The notes under the pieces are model-generated. The model was given only the letters and a program-made list of their open reading frames with translations. It ran no database searches and was not told the DNA's origin. Positions 34,781-49,053 of a stretch of DNA of 64,000 bases are shown in pieces. A program made the position numbers and the translations under genes. Position 1 is the first letter of the stretch. Each line of letters opens with the position of its first letter. Location: contig CM114271.1 in assembly GCA_050084515.1 (NCBI GenBank), forward strand, positions 23,250,001 through 23,314,000, read 5' to 3'. The DNA is from Blasia pusilla. Its lineage: Eukaryota; Marchantiophyta; Marchantiopsida; Blasiales.

Positions 34781-35039
34781 TCAATGTGGGATCAACCATC
34801 TATATAATTAAAAGAGGATGGGGTTAGAGAAAACCTTTCGTGATGTTGACACCTATCCTCCGAGGGTTCTTCTGGTGTTGAAAATTTTCAATTTAAGAGA
34901 GGGACTTAAGTTAAGAGGAGACAATTAAATTAAACTAGGAAAGGAAAGGAGGACCAGAGGTGCTAAATTGGATTTTTTTTAATTTGAAGATCACCGGTGC
35001 ATAGCACGCCCGTGCTACCTCTAGTTGCCCGTGCTAAAC

Positions 35040-35098
35040 CCTCCATGAACTCTCTACCCTCATCCAACATGATGATGAGGGTAGAGAGTTCATGGAGG
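35040..35098 (+). repeat. 25-bp perfect inverted repeat (hairpin) at the truncated end of fragment G
   Basis: Arms at 35,040-35,064 and 35,074-35,098 are perfectly complementary, with a 9-nt loop. The right arm is RNase H coding sequence of the element (equivalent to copy B 52,330-52,355). The left arm is its inverted copy, so the hairpin marks the point where fragment G begins. Confidence 0.85.
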
Positions 35099-36707
35099 CT
35101 TACGCTAATCGCTAAAAAAATGTTGCAAAGGTGAGGTACAAGTTGTATGAGGATGAGTTCTTGGTTGCAATGTATGCTACTAGGCATTTAAGAGGTTACC
35201 TATTCGAAAATCACTTTACCATCATTATTGATCCAAAAATCTTACATAAAAGCTTGCTAGGTGGGCTCCGTTGTTGCAGGAGTATAATTTCCAAGTGGTA
35301 CATCAATCTAGGATGCTCAATAAGGATGCACATGGATTTAATGAGTTGAGTTGTAATTTATACATGAATCAACATGATAAAATTGGAGCTCGTTGGCATG
35401 GATAGAGTGATGAGAAGATGATTCTGATTGGTACGTATTAGCCTATTTGGGTTTGTTGGCTATAGAGAAGCCAAAGTGTTAAGACCTCAATGACGAGGTC
35501 CAATTGAGAGTCATTGGATGCAAAGGATAATGAGGAGGCCAAATATGGTGGAGATATCCATGATATTGGTTGCAAGCACAATGGATTCCAGAGAGTGGGA
35601 TCAGATCTTATAGTGAGCCAAATGGTTTCGGTGAGAGGGATCACATGTTTTGGGAGGATGGTAGAGTGCAAGTAGTCACTAGTGCTTCATCCTTCACAAA
35701 GAGCACGATTGGTACAACTTGCCCATGAGGAGTTGGGACACTTTAGAGTGAAGCGAACGTAAAACTTACTCCATATACAATAGCACTCGCGAGTCACGCA
35801 GACTAACGTCCAATAATTTGTTGCTAAATACATGGTGTGTGACCGAATCCAAACACAATTCAATGCTCCGACTCAATACTAGCATCAACTATCTATCAAG
35901 CACGTCTCAAAGTGAATAGAGTTGGTTGCATTGCTTGAAAAAGTGAGTGAGGAAGTAATGCATGGTCTAGATTGAGTCACTATGGTGCATCAGATGAGGT
36001 GTTGATGGACTAGGGTATATAGTTTTGCAAAAAGTTTTAGGCCTTATGTGATCATGTACTAATCAACCACTACAGTACTTTGTGAGATCATCATGAGGTA
36101 GATGGATTGACAAAGAGAGTTGTTTAGACATTGAAGAGGGATTTGCCCAAGTATGGCTTGTAGAGAGATTAGCTACGAGATTGGGATCTACAATTTTCGT
36201 GGTTAGTAATGGGATACTGAATCCACAAGCAAGCATCCTTCTCACCTTACTTGATGTCTTTATGGTTGAGAGCTTGATTTACCTATGGCAATTCATTGTG
36301 ATGTTGGTAGGTTTTGAACCTCGATGACCTTGATATATCGATGCAAGCATGCTCTCAAAGGGCTAAGTTGCTTTATTGCTAATTTGCAGCAATAGCCAAG
36401 TTCCACCACCCTTTTGCACATCAATCACATACTAGCATAGTGGTTGCATCTCAAGTAGATCCACACTATATGAAACGTAAGACTTGGGTCGATGGATTTT
36501 CCCAGATCTTCATAGAGAAGGTATTATATAGGTAGTCATAGATCTAGACTTAAGTTAGTGATATGGATGATAAGAAAATGACTAACGATGGGACTACATG
36601 AGCACACAACCTTTTTGCTCTTAGCGTCCTAGAGATGTGTGTCATGATAAGTAGGGAAAGATGATTTTTAGAAGTTAGAGGGACCTAAACATCAACTAAA
36701 AGGGTGA
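35074..36707 (+). pseudogene. Fragment G: RNase H, integrase and 3' UTR of the methyltransferase element
   Basis: Colinear with copy B from about 52,330 to 54,382 but heavily decayed. RNase H remnants run to about 35,420 (KLYEDEFLVAMYATRHLRGY corresponds to FEGECLAAVWAVAHFRCY). The integrase zinc-finger region (GCCCATGAGGAGTTGGGACAC) is at about 35,725. Core pieces lie at 35,905-36,170, including CATCATGAGGTAGATGGATTG for the HPEADGL motif. Most of the PHD finger is lost, but its last codons and the 3' UTR (ATGGATGA-AAG-AA-TGACTAACGATGGG) are clear at 36,490-36,707. The polypurine tract has decayed to AAAAGGGTGA. Confidence 0.75.
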
Positions 36708-37139
36708 TTGGAGATATTTTGGTAAATGATGGTCTAAGTATTCAGATGCTATGAGTGAGTATGATATCATGTGTGCATATGCTTGTAGTTAATAACAATA
36801 ATGTACTATATCGATGTTTGTGCACATAATAACTATGACGTTCTTTGAGGATCGATCAATGAGTATTTGTAGGGGCCTTTAAGAAGAGTGGAGGTCAACC
36901 TCAAGAAGTTAAAGATGACTTGTGGATGCCTTAGGTAACCTAAGAGAAGGTTCCCCCTTTGTTTTGGTTCATTTTGAGTTATATTTAGAAACTTACTAAT
37001 ACAAGTAAATTCCCATTAGAAGAATAGTTGACTTAAAATTTTGGGAAGTGGTCCTTGACTCCTACAACAAGTCAAGAGCCAATGAGATAACCGACAAGAA
37101 CAAGTTAAAGTGGAGAGAGCTTGGGAGAGGGAAGGGGTA

Positions 37140-37184
<45 letters not shown>

Positions 37185-37493
37185 TGGAGCTCATTCTTTT
37201 TTTTTTGAACCTCTTGGCATGAGTCAATTGAGCTATCGGCCTTCTTACCTTGTGAGTAACCCAAGCCTATCATTAGGAGAGTGGGTTTGGTTTAGAGAGT
37301 GAATTTGGTTTGACATGAAAGAGAGATGGAGATTGTGCAAGAGATTGGAGTACTTTTGATTTAAATGGAGATATTTTGGTATAAAATCGTCTCAGTCTTG
37401 ATCAGACATGAGTGAGTATAGTATCTTATGTGTATCTACTTGTAGTTAGTGACAACGATATATGTTGTATAGTGATGTGTGTGTATATGACAC
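36708..37493 (+). repeat. Composite terminal repeat of fragment G (U1-U2-U1')
   Basis: A first U1 unit (TTGGAGATATTTTGGT) starts at 36,708. U2 (CTTGGGAGAGGGAAGGGG, CTTGGCATGAG, CCCAAGCCT-TCATTAGGAGAG) follows from about 36,830. A second U1 starts at 37,366 and ends GTGTATATGACAC at about 37,493. U2 contains a (GA)n run at 37,149-37,181. The same order occurs at 54,383-55,164. Confidence 0.65.
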
Positions 37494-38812
37494 ATGCCTT
37501 AACATCCAATATCGTCAAATCCCTTTGCTATAAGTAGGCTTAGTCTTCTTGATGAAACCTTTGGATTGTCGATCGATATCCTTCTCCCGCAATAGTCATA
37601 TATCTTGATATATCCCAATGTTGAAAATTTGGGAAGTTTTGAAATGTATATTTAGATCGTAGTCCATTAGTTGGCTAAGCCAATATCCTATCGATAACCA
37701 TGATAACTTCAGGTGCCAATTTCTACAGTGACTTCTTTGTAAGTTTTACTTGTGCAAATCCCTTTTTGTTATCTAGACAACTTTCTCAACGAAACCATTT
37801 GCCTCATGATGTTCTCGTGACCGTATAGGGTGGTTAATCAACATCTAATCATATAAGACTTTTACTCAACCACTTTCATGGTTGCATGGAAATGGACATG
37901 TCCGTCCATGGTACAAAGATGTTTAACAAGTCCTTCGCCCAAGTTTCTTGGTACCCTAGTGGCCCGTGTAGACTCAAGATACGGAAACGAGTGCATGCTT
38001 ATAATTTCTTGGGCCCGCACGTAGCTCGTACCGACGACCCTTAAATCTAAAATGTGTGATACTCAATCTCCAATCCTTCCCACTAAGATGTATACAATAT
38101 GACAACAAGTAGCGTGATACGGTACATCGTATGCTAATCTATCCTTTCATCAACCTAGGATAGTTATAACTCTTGACATCCCATACAAGTCTATGTGCCC
38201 TAATCCCATACATCATATGTGCTACTTGCATCCATACAAACCTAAATATTATGGAGGATACCCAATACCCGTAAATATCTCACATGCATGCAAATGCCTA
38301 GAATGGGTAACATTAATACCATATTGACATTGATCCTCAAAAACTTCAAACTCAACCCTAACTTAGTCATGAAGACAAACGCCTCCAATCAAAATGCCTC
38401 TCTCCCCAATGTTGAGTGTACTCATTCCTACGCGATGGAGTAGTACAATTACAACGGTATGGTGCATCAATAGTGGAACAAAATGACACGATATTTGATG
38501 ACATGATGCAACTAACAGTGGCATCCCCTCCTCTATCATAAAAAAATGCTTTGCATCTTATCATTAGTGCAACTCCATAATCGAGACAATGCAATGTTGC
38601 CATAAATAGCATGTTACGGGAATCGATGGTGGGTTAAGACTATGGACATCAAGGCACCATACTCGATTGATATCAAACGAAAAAAATTACTAGGATTAAC
38701 AAGAACATAATCAAAACTCAATCCCATCAGGTCATCAAACATGGCTAGATAGTACTTGTAGGCAATAAGTGCATAGAAGTCGCTTACAAGACGTCTGCAT
38801 TATTCTTGATCA
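37494..38812. other. Unassigned sequence
   Basis: No gene recognised. A short piece of repeat M (GGTTGCATGGAAATGGACATG) is at about 37,884-37,915. ORF 38,367-38,612 minus is not protein-like. Confidence 0.4.
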
Positions 38813-39113
38813 TGGTTGCACACAAATTGACATTGACCAACAAGTGTTGATAAGTCCACAGACATGGATTGCAAGATGTGGAATCCACACTTATAGTTCA
38901 TGATGGAAGGCAGGGCAAGGGCAAGTGGGGAAATAAGGGAGGAGGGAGGGAGGGGAGGTGGAGGAAGGAAGAAACGGGAGAATATAGAACACGAAGGGAA
39001 GTGGGGGGAATGAGAAAGAAGGGAAGGGTGGGGTCCATATGGACAAGTCTTTCCATATAATGGACGGACACAGGCATGTCTGTGGACACAAAATTTATCC
39101 TCATGCAACCTTG
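38813..39113 (-). repeat. MITE-like repeat M, copy 2
   Basis: Read on the minus strand from 39,113: CAAGGTTGCATGAGGA, C/T-rich interior, TTGCAATCCATGTC, ending GTGTGCAACC at about 38,813. The GGTTGCA...TGCAACC ends are clear in this copy. CTTGAT occurs just outside both ends (38,806-38,811 and 39,115-39,120), a possible target duplication. Confidence 0.55.
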
Positions 39114-39249
39114 CTCTTGATGATGCTAATAACATTCACTAACCACCAATAATTTTACATTGATGCTCAATATCTCAAGTGAATAACAAACATGATAATG
39201 TGTAAAATAGGTCTATCGATATGTGCGCCTCTATCTGTTTTCAATGTAT

Positions 39250-39945
39250 ATTTTGTGCGTATACACATCGCTACACAACATATATTGTTGTCACTTATCA
39301 ACACACACAAATGCTAGCCTAATTCAATCATCTATCAAATATGATCATGGAGGCAAGTTGTCATCAAAATATCTCCAATATAATAGATGAAAAATCTCAA
39401 ACAACACAAAAAGAGCTCCATGGCTCTCATGCACATTGTCTTTTTCTCTCTTGTTAAACCAAACCCATTCTCATGGTGAGAGGATGGGGTTACTCACAAG
39501 GCAAGAAGCACCATAACTGCGCCGCCTCATACTCAAGAGGTTCAACAAGGAGAGTATGAGCTCTCCAAGCTCACTCTCCTTGAGATATACCTCTCTCCCC
39601 AAGTCCTCCTCACAATCTTCCTCAAAGTCTTTCCCAAAGTCCTCAATTCCGTCCTTTTCAAGGTCTTCTTCACAGTGCACCAAATTCACCAATTGACCTA
39701 AAACCTACAATAGTGGATCAAGAGCTACCTCCCGTAAATAGAAATTTAAAGCTCATATAATTGGGAAACTTACTTGAAATAGTAAATTACTCATATGACC
39801 TCCAAATAGATTTACACAAAGAGGAAACCTATTATAGTACGTTATCCTACTCCCTAGCAAGTCATCCATGACCTTTTGGACTCCGCCTCTAATCTCTACC
39901 AAAGCATCCCACAAAAACTTCGTTCCACTGTAAAAGACGTGACAC
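39250..39945 (-). repeat. Terminal repeat H (U2-U1') of the methyltransferase element
   Basis: On the minus strand it starts TGTCACGTCTTTTA at 39,945. It runs through the U2 blocks, including GTTGAACCTCTTG and CCATTCTC-type sequence, and passes into U1' (TTGGAGATATTTTGATG, about 39,395). It ends GTATACGCAC at about 39,252. No U1 precedes it. Similarity to copy B is clear in blocks, but the sequence is diverged. Confidence 0.55.
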
Positions 39946-40299
39946 ACAAAATTTAAATAAATACGTTTTACTAACATCGGCCCTCTATAAATACGAGTAA
40001 ATTATAATTTTTCCCCATCCTAAATTTGCTCTAATTTGGCTTCTTACTCCACTAAGCCCCACAAATCTTGTGTCAACTCTCATCAAATAAACTTTTAACC
40101 TAATGGCCTCCAAATAACAAGTTTTCCTAGAGTATCCATAAAAAAATAAAAAGTTTATTTTACTTTTCTACATTTCTCCTAAAGAGTTACCCAAAAAATT
40201 CAAAATTGCTCATTCTCATGCTGACTATGGTAACCCTTGCGAACAAATATAAATTTACACTCAAGCATCAAAATCCATTATTTTTTTTACAGTGTTCAT

Positions 40300-40646
40300 A
40301 ACATCTTGATCTGAAATGGTACTTAAATTCTATTAAAAAAGGTTTAGCACTTTTTTGCGTTTCTCTTTTGCTCGAAAAATCCACACAAAATATACACAAC
40401 TAGGTAGCTCTTGCTCTCGTGAACATTCTTGTGAACCATTGAATGGGGAACATTGTCCCCATTTTGAAAATTAGCAAACACCCAACAAGCTCTTGCAGTT
40501 TAGAGCTCTCATTCCATCATTCTCTCTTTGTAAGTCAAAAGCACTCCAATATCTCACACAACCCCCATCTCGTTCTCATGTCAAGCCAAACCCAATTTCT
40601 TAATAAGAGGCTTTGATTACTCACAAAGCAAGTAAGACCATAACTC

Positions 40647-40650
<4 letters not shown>
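40300..40650 (-). repeat. Fragment I: U2 end and leader of the methyltransferase element
   Basis: On the minus strand this continues U2 (GCCTCTTATTAAGAAATTGGG, TTGACATGAGAACG) into ACAAAGAGAGAATG and then into leader sequence (GGGGACAATGTTCCCCATTCA, GAGAGCAAGAGCTAC). This matches copy B 46,300-46,560 and shows the 5'-type junction of U2 with the leader. Fragment I and repeat H together look like the two ends of one internally deleted minus-strand copy. Confidence 0.55.
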
Positions 40651-43215
<2,565 letters not shown>

Positions 43216-43330
43216 AAGGAATAAAATATATATGTAGAAAAAGATGGGAAACCCATCACGATACAAAAGAGGGGGGCATGGAGACCAAAAAATAGACCTC
43301 AAGAGGCCGGAACCGGCCCCGAGGAGACCG
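43216..43330 (+). repeat. Dispersed repeat R, copy 2
   Basis: Matches 32,010-32,110 (GATGGGAAACCCATCACGATACAAAAGAGGG, then CCGGAACCGGCCCC, given here in parts). Same orientation; family not identified. Confidence 0.5.
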
Positions 43331-45862
43331 GAAACCGCATCCGCGGAGGAGTGGGGACTTGTTGGGTAGTAGGTTGGCTTTCCAGAATGGGGATGCAGAC
43401 AAAACATGAGGGCGGAGGCTGAGCTGTGGAGATCCCGAAGGAAATGATGAAGAGAGGTGATCCACGTCTCCCCATGTGGCTAGCCATGGCTTCTGCAGGT
43501 TCTCACAGGCTGGAGACAGGAGAGGCGAGTCTCGAGTCAGCAACAGAGCCAGAGAGATTCTGAAGGAAGGGCAGAAATCAGTAGACGATGGCTGCCGTCC
43601 TCGTCATCAGGTACGTCCAAAGCTATGGAGGGGTTCTGGAACGAGGCTCGTCTGCAGCCTTAAGGGGAGTGGAGACGACCGAAGTAGCAAGTCTCGAGTC
43701 ACCACATTGCCAGAGATATTCGGAAACGAGCGGATAGAAAGCATTACTACAGGACGGGCACTATCGTCATCAGATTCGCTGCTGCCCATGTTAGACCGCA
43801 TGTAGAGGCTATGTCGAGTCATTGCCGACTCACAAAGTTTGAAGGGATGGTGAATAACTTCATCATCATCGAGCGCAAATTTCGGGAGGAGAAAACAGAA
43901 CCTGAACGGCATTCGATGATTCTTCGAGACGGAGGACACAGAGTTCCCACAGGTGTTGCTTCATCTTTCATTGTTCAGATAAAGTGCTCCATCATCATCA
44001 TGTACTATACTGAGTCGGACTCGGAAATGAAGAAAGAGACTGCACTCGAGTAGCGCTGCCTTCCGCAGGCTCGAGATCATGGATCTTGTGGAAAGGGTGG
44101 GCGGTGCTAGTGGCTTGGAATCTTGGATAGGTCTCGGAAGAGGCCAGAGTGGAGCTCTACATGGGGAGACTTTCCCGCGAAGTCCTGGCTAGGAAGCTCG
44201 TTCTCCCAGGAAAAATGGGCCTTTCCTGGGTGAAATCACCATCCATGATCCTACGGCTCTTCACCGGAAGGAAAATAGCCCTTTCCTGAAATACATCGTC
44301 ACTATTGCTTAGCTACCAGACTACCAGCCACCTGTGGACATTGCGTTAGTATTTGAGGAAGGGGGGCGTTATTCCGATGGGAAGAACCTTCCAGTTGGAT
44401 TATCTCGTTTCTAAAATGAAACCAAATCAACTATTAATAGTTCACATCAAATCCTACGAAACCAAGTTAAGATATAAGATCAGTTCTAGAAACTCTAATT
44501 TCGTTCGATGCCTCATGCATCGCTCAAACGTTCTACTGGTTAAATGTAGGCACCTGTACTTGGAGAATACATTCTACTAGTTAAACAAGGCGACTATTCC
44601 TGGAGAGCAATCGTCTTCTTCTGAGAACTGAGTGCACGTGACCAGGCTTTCAGTTCAACACCATCCGGAGCATCCAGATTCCACTACAAGGCTTTGATGA
44701 AGTCCCTGACTCCCTATGCTTTCTCCTCTTCTTCTTGTTCTTTTTCTGGAGAGAGAGACGGCGAAATTTTGGAGTCCTTTATTGCTCTTTCTGTTGCAAG
44801 TTCCATAGTAGCCATTTCGTGACTGAAAGTTCCATCCTCACGGACGAAGTATCGATAATTTGTGTCCGCATTCTGCTGCCCTCGTGATTCGAGGAAAACG
44901 CCGTCCGTTGAACTTGAATGTTGTTTCTAACCTGAGAATTTCCACCTGTTTCTCGAGGGCTGCCGGTAAGAGATCTGGGAATATCTAGGATGCAGCGTAG
45001 AGAAACATCTGATTTTCTTAGTGCTTCACCGTTGTGGTGTTGATGTGAGAGTTCTCACACAAAATGTCTGACAATGTCTTAGACTACTTTTCCTGGAGCT
45101 GCCTCTGCCACCTCTAATTGGTCATGTAAGATTTATATCCATATAGTCTCCGAACCGAATTCAGATCTACCAACCTAAGTGGTAAGAGGCGATTCTCACA
45201 TGGCTCATCAAACGTCTTTCAGCCTGACTTCCTTGAGTCTATTCTCCTAGACTCTATTTATGTCCATTGGAGAAATGAAATGGAGTTTCGGAGGGAAAAA
45301 ACGAGGAGGAGGTTTTGCTTGTAGTGCTCTTGTCTATTCGATCTTAGATTCAATTTATTCCTCTTTTTCGTACTTGAATTTTGAAGTTTTCCAAAGTTCT
45401 TGGGATATGTAGACCTCCTTCTCTCATTAATATTCTTGAAGATTCTTAAACAAAATTTCGCACGGTGCAATTCCGAGTTACAATCGCTTTTTGCGATCTT
45501 TTGTTGTTGGCTAGGCCTTACATTATAACCTCATCCCTTCATATGAGTCATCGGTGGATGGCTTTCACTTTCTCCTCACAAGCTCTTCCTTTGGTGTTTT
45601 CAATTTCCTTTGGAATTTTCTCATGGAACATCGCTTTTGGTGTGTTTGGTCTGGTTTCGATTGTCATGACAAATTTTTTTATCTTCATACCAAGTGGATT
45701 TCCTACTTTTTCTTCCCTCTCTTAAGGCACCTATTTTTGGTTGCGGGTTTGTTTTAGGTGAATTCCTCTCATATGTCTTCCTTGCTCTTTCAACACTTCA
45801 CCTTACTGCTTCGCCCCTCCCTACTTTTGCTATCTCTATAAGATCCTTATAAATTAATTTTC
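43331..45862. other. Unassigned sequence upstream of copy B
   Basis: Base composition is mixed, more GC-rich at 43,331-44,300. ORFs 43,476-43,805 plus and 43,607-43,939 minus overlap each other and show no family motif. I see no convincing gene. Confidence 0.35.
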
Positions 45863-45863
45863 T

Positions 45864-46408
45864 TTGTCACGTCTTTTAGGATAGATCGGTGGGATCTAAT
45901 AGAGCGCCTTCATGAGTAATGGAGGACACGCCCAGTAGGTCGAGGGTGACCTGTTGAGGCCCTTGGAAACCTGAGATAGTAGGTTTCCCCTTCGTTTCGG
46001 CTCATTTGGAGCCATATTGAAGAACTTACTATTTTAGGTAAGTACCATTTTGAATATATGATCGACTTACTATTTTTGGTAAGTGGCCCTTGACCTCCTA
46101 CCTTGACGCGTCTCGGTTTCACCTCACTAACTGCGTCAAGAGCCAAGGAGGTGACTTGGGAGAATAGGTTACCATGGAGAGAGCTTGGGAGAGGGGAGGG
46201 GTATACCTCAAGGAGAGAGAGCTTGAGAATTCATTCTCTCTTTGTTGAACCTCTTGGCATGAGGCGGCGGAGCTATGGTACCTTGCCTTGTGAGTGTAAC
46301 CCAAGCCTCTCATTAGGAGAGAGGGTTTGGTTTGACATGAGAGAGAGTGCACACCTTTGAGAGCTATGGTGTGAGATGGTGTAGAGAGAGATTGGATCTT
46401 ACTTTACA
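45864..46408 (+). repeat. 5' terminal repeat (U2) of copy B
   Basis: TGTCACGTCTTTTAGG...GGATCTTACTTTACA. It is repeated at 54,510-55,037. It contains a row of short hairpins: GGAAACCT/AGGTTTCC, GGCTC/GAGCC and two successive ACTTAC/GTAAGT pairs in about 45,965-46,095. Compared with the 3' copy it has a 28-bp insertion near 46,100-46,135 flanked by CTTGACGC/GCGTCAAG. Confidence 0.8.
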
Positions 46409-47567
46409 AAGAGAGAATGAGAGAGTGAGAGAGCGTCATGGGGGAGCTCGCTGGTCACTCGCTGTTTTTGCAGGTTGGGGACCGTGTTCCCCGTTCAGAG
46501 GCTCATGGGAGTGCTCATCGGAGCAAGGGCTGCTTTGATTATTCTTTGCATTTGCTGATTTTTCATGTGGAAGAGTGGCGCGCGGAAGCGTTGCCCAATT
46601 GTTGATAGGGATTGAGTATGGGGGCGGGTTGCCCCATGCTGATTTGTATTTTTACAGATGTTATATTTTCGTTGGGAGAAATCAGTGCGGGAGCGTTGTC
46701 GAATTTTGTGTAGGAGAAAGAGACATTGGGCTTTACGACAGTCCCCGTTAGTTTTTACTGAAATGTCCGATTCTAAATATTTTTTGATGCTGGTGTAGAT
46801 CGTGAAGCTGTGCACGTTGTGCAACAAACAATGCGCAATTTGGAGCTGCGAGCAAAAAGTTATGGTCAATCTTGTAAAGTTGCAATTGCTAGGCGATTTT
46901 TAGGGTTAAATTGTGCAAACCCTAAATCAGCCGCCACACCGGCGGCGGCCGTCGCCATCATAGTCACCGTCAACGGTCAACCATCAACCTTCACCTTCGA
47001 TGGTCAACCATCACCGTCAGCGTCAACCGTCACTGTCAACGGTCCACCGCCCATTGTCCACCCTTTGGGTGCCATTGCCGTCATTACGGAGTGGAGGGTC
47101 TTCCACGACGTTCGTTGAGTCCTTAACTTGCGTCGCCACCATGTACTTTGTTTTGGCCGCCACCGTCATCGCAGTTTCTTCATCAATCAGTGGTGGCAGA
47201 TGACCTCCGGTTATGGTGTTTGAGTTTTGATTTCATGTTGCTATGTTGTGATTGGTAGCCGCTCGACGACGATCGAGTATCGTGCCGTGACGCCCGTAGT
47301 CGCAACGCGCCGCCGATTGCCGCGCCGTGCCGCTCGTGGCCGCACCGCACCGTCTCGATCGCGGAGCCGCACCGTCATTGTGGAGCAGAGTGTGGGTTTA
47401 TTGTTGATTGAGGAGAGTATGCCGCCGAGTGCCGCATCCCATCATCGAGGGCCGTGCCGTTCGTAGCCGTTCCGTGCCGCCTACAACGCCGCACCGTTCC
47501 ACTGGGACCGCATTGTCTATCGAAGAGTTTTGAGCAGCGTCAGTACGGGAGGAGTATGACTTGCTGA
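46409..47567 (+). promoter_or_regulatory. Copy B leader before gag
   Basis: Untranslated leader, corresponding to copy A about 540-1,757. Shared block: TTTTTGCAGGTTGG...GGAAGCG-TG-CCA. Lower-complexity GC-rich stretches follow: repeats of a CACCGTCAACGGTCAACCAT unit at 46,960-47,060 and CCGTGCCGC units at 47,280-47,500. ORFs here are not protein-like. No canonical tRNA-complementary primer site was found after the U2 repeat. Confidence 0.5.
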
Positions 47568-49053
47568 TTGGAGGAGTTTTCTACTAGTGACGTTTTAGGA
47601 GGGATCACTCGCACGGGAGCAGTTGCACCGTCTAGTCGGGTTCGTCCCGGGTTCAACCGTGTGGTTGAGTTCTTTGCTGAGTTGAGGGCGAGCTACCAGG
47701 GGTTACGGACGGGGAAGTTGCGGAGCATCCATGACTTCCAGAGGCGTCCGGGTGAGAGTTTGCGTGAGGCTTACACTCACTTGCGCCGGTTGATCAACGT
47801 CACTTAGGGGGTGACAGAGGCTCAGGCTATCCAGTCATGGTACGCGATGTTGGACCGGACCCTGCGGACACGGGTGCGGGAGGGGTTGCTTCTTATGAAC
47901 ACCTCCCCTACGTTGAGAGATGTTTTTAGGACCGCCGAGAACATTGAGCGCAACATGGCGGAGGAGAGCGTAGCCACCATGGGTTCTCGGGCGAGAGCGA
48001 TCCACGATTTATCCGCACCACCTATGCAAAGCAACGTGGACTCGAGATAGGTCGGCGTGGCACCACGAGCTCGGGGAGGATACCGGGGAGGCCGTGCCAC
48101 GAGACTGCGCCTTCATATGCGGCTCGGCCAGCGGCCGCCTACTATTACTTGTTGGTCATTGGTGAAGCCCATCATCAACACGATTGCACTCGTCAAGGTC
48201 ATGGGCGTGTGCCTCAAAGATGGAGGAGGAGATGGTGCTTTGCACCAGGGAGGTTATCTGTGTGACTATTGTCGAGGTATGGTCATACACGCCGGAGGTG
48301 TTTTAGTTTACATCCTGAGTTACGTCCGGACCGAGGGCCAGAGAGGGCACCAGATCGAGTAGCCGGTCCGGGTGGGCCTAGAGATCGTGCACCCCTGTTG
48401 GGAGACGAGGAGCTGGAGTTGCCGAACAGGGTGGTGGAGCTGCCCGTGGAGGAGGTAGAGTACCACCACCTAGACGCGCCGAGGGAGACGCCGGACGTGA
48501 GGCTGGGATGATCTTTGAGATATAGCGACTCTGGGGAGCAGATTGCCGCTATGGCATTGAGGTTACCCGATGCCGGATCCGTGACATCGACATCATATGG
48601 AGCATCCAGAGATTTGGAGGATCCTGGATGGATGTGCGGGGTTGCCCAGATGGAGGCCGCCGAAGTTGTGACGCGTGGAGCAGCCGCAGAGTTGGATCCA
48701 CAGCGAGGGGAAGCCAGAAGACAGACTAGGCTTCCTTAGTCTTTCACGTTGTCCGAAGCGATGAGGACCCCATCGATGGGTCCTCATCAAAGTTCGTGGA
48801 GAGTTGGTGATGTTGTTGGTGTGCAGACACGAAGGGCGATGGGAAAAGCGAGTGCGACGACTCTATTGTTGATGCTCATGAGGGGCATGTGTCGAGCATG
48901 ACGTTGGGGGGTACGCCCGCCGAGGCTTTTCGGCTGGCCGCTTCACTATGTGAGCGCGGAGTTGGATTTCTGCATCACGTTCAGAAGTGATGGCAGAGGA
49001 GGTGATGGACCTGCCCTTGGAGCGGATGCTAGGGCCGCCGCCCACGCCGATTC
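47568..49053 (+). pseudogene. Copy B gag and linker, broken
   Basis: Retrotransposon gag with a capsid-type segment: VVEFFAELRASYQGL, DFQRRPGESLREAYTHLRRL, then a TAG (47,805-47,807), then QAIQSWYAMLDRTLRTRVRE and TLRDVFRTAENIERNMAEE in the same frame. Another TAG is at 48,048. A CCHC zinc knuckle (CDYC, then YGHTRRRC, about 48,260-48,303) is split by loss of one nucleotide. The downstream linker has TGA (48,509), TAG (48,737), TGA (48,899) and a further frame change near 48,967. At copy B's first TAG, copy A has TTT, so that stop is a mutation and not programmed. Confidence 0.75.

Noticed and set aside
43476-43939. Overlapping ORFs on both strands in a GC-richer patch
   Set aside because: Mutually antisense, no family motif, no gene context.
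45865-47567. Canonical Met-tRNA primer-binding site for copy B
   Set aside because: No TGGTATCAGAGC-like sequence was found after the U2 repeat; the primer for this family remains unidentified.
47805-47807. TAG-GGG-GTG in copy B gag as a retrovirus-type readthrough site
   Set aside because: Copy A has a sense codon (TTT) at the same position, and the stop lies inside the capsid domain, so it is a mutation.
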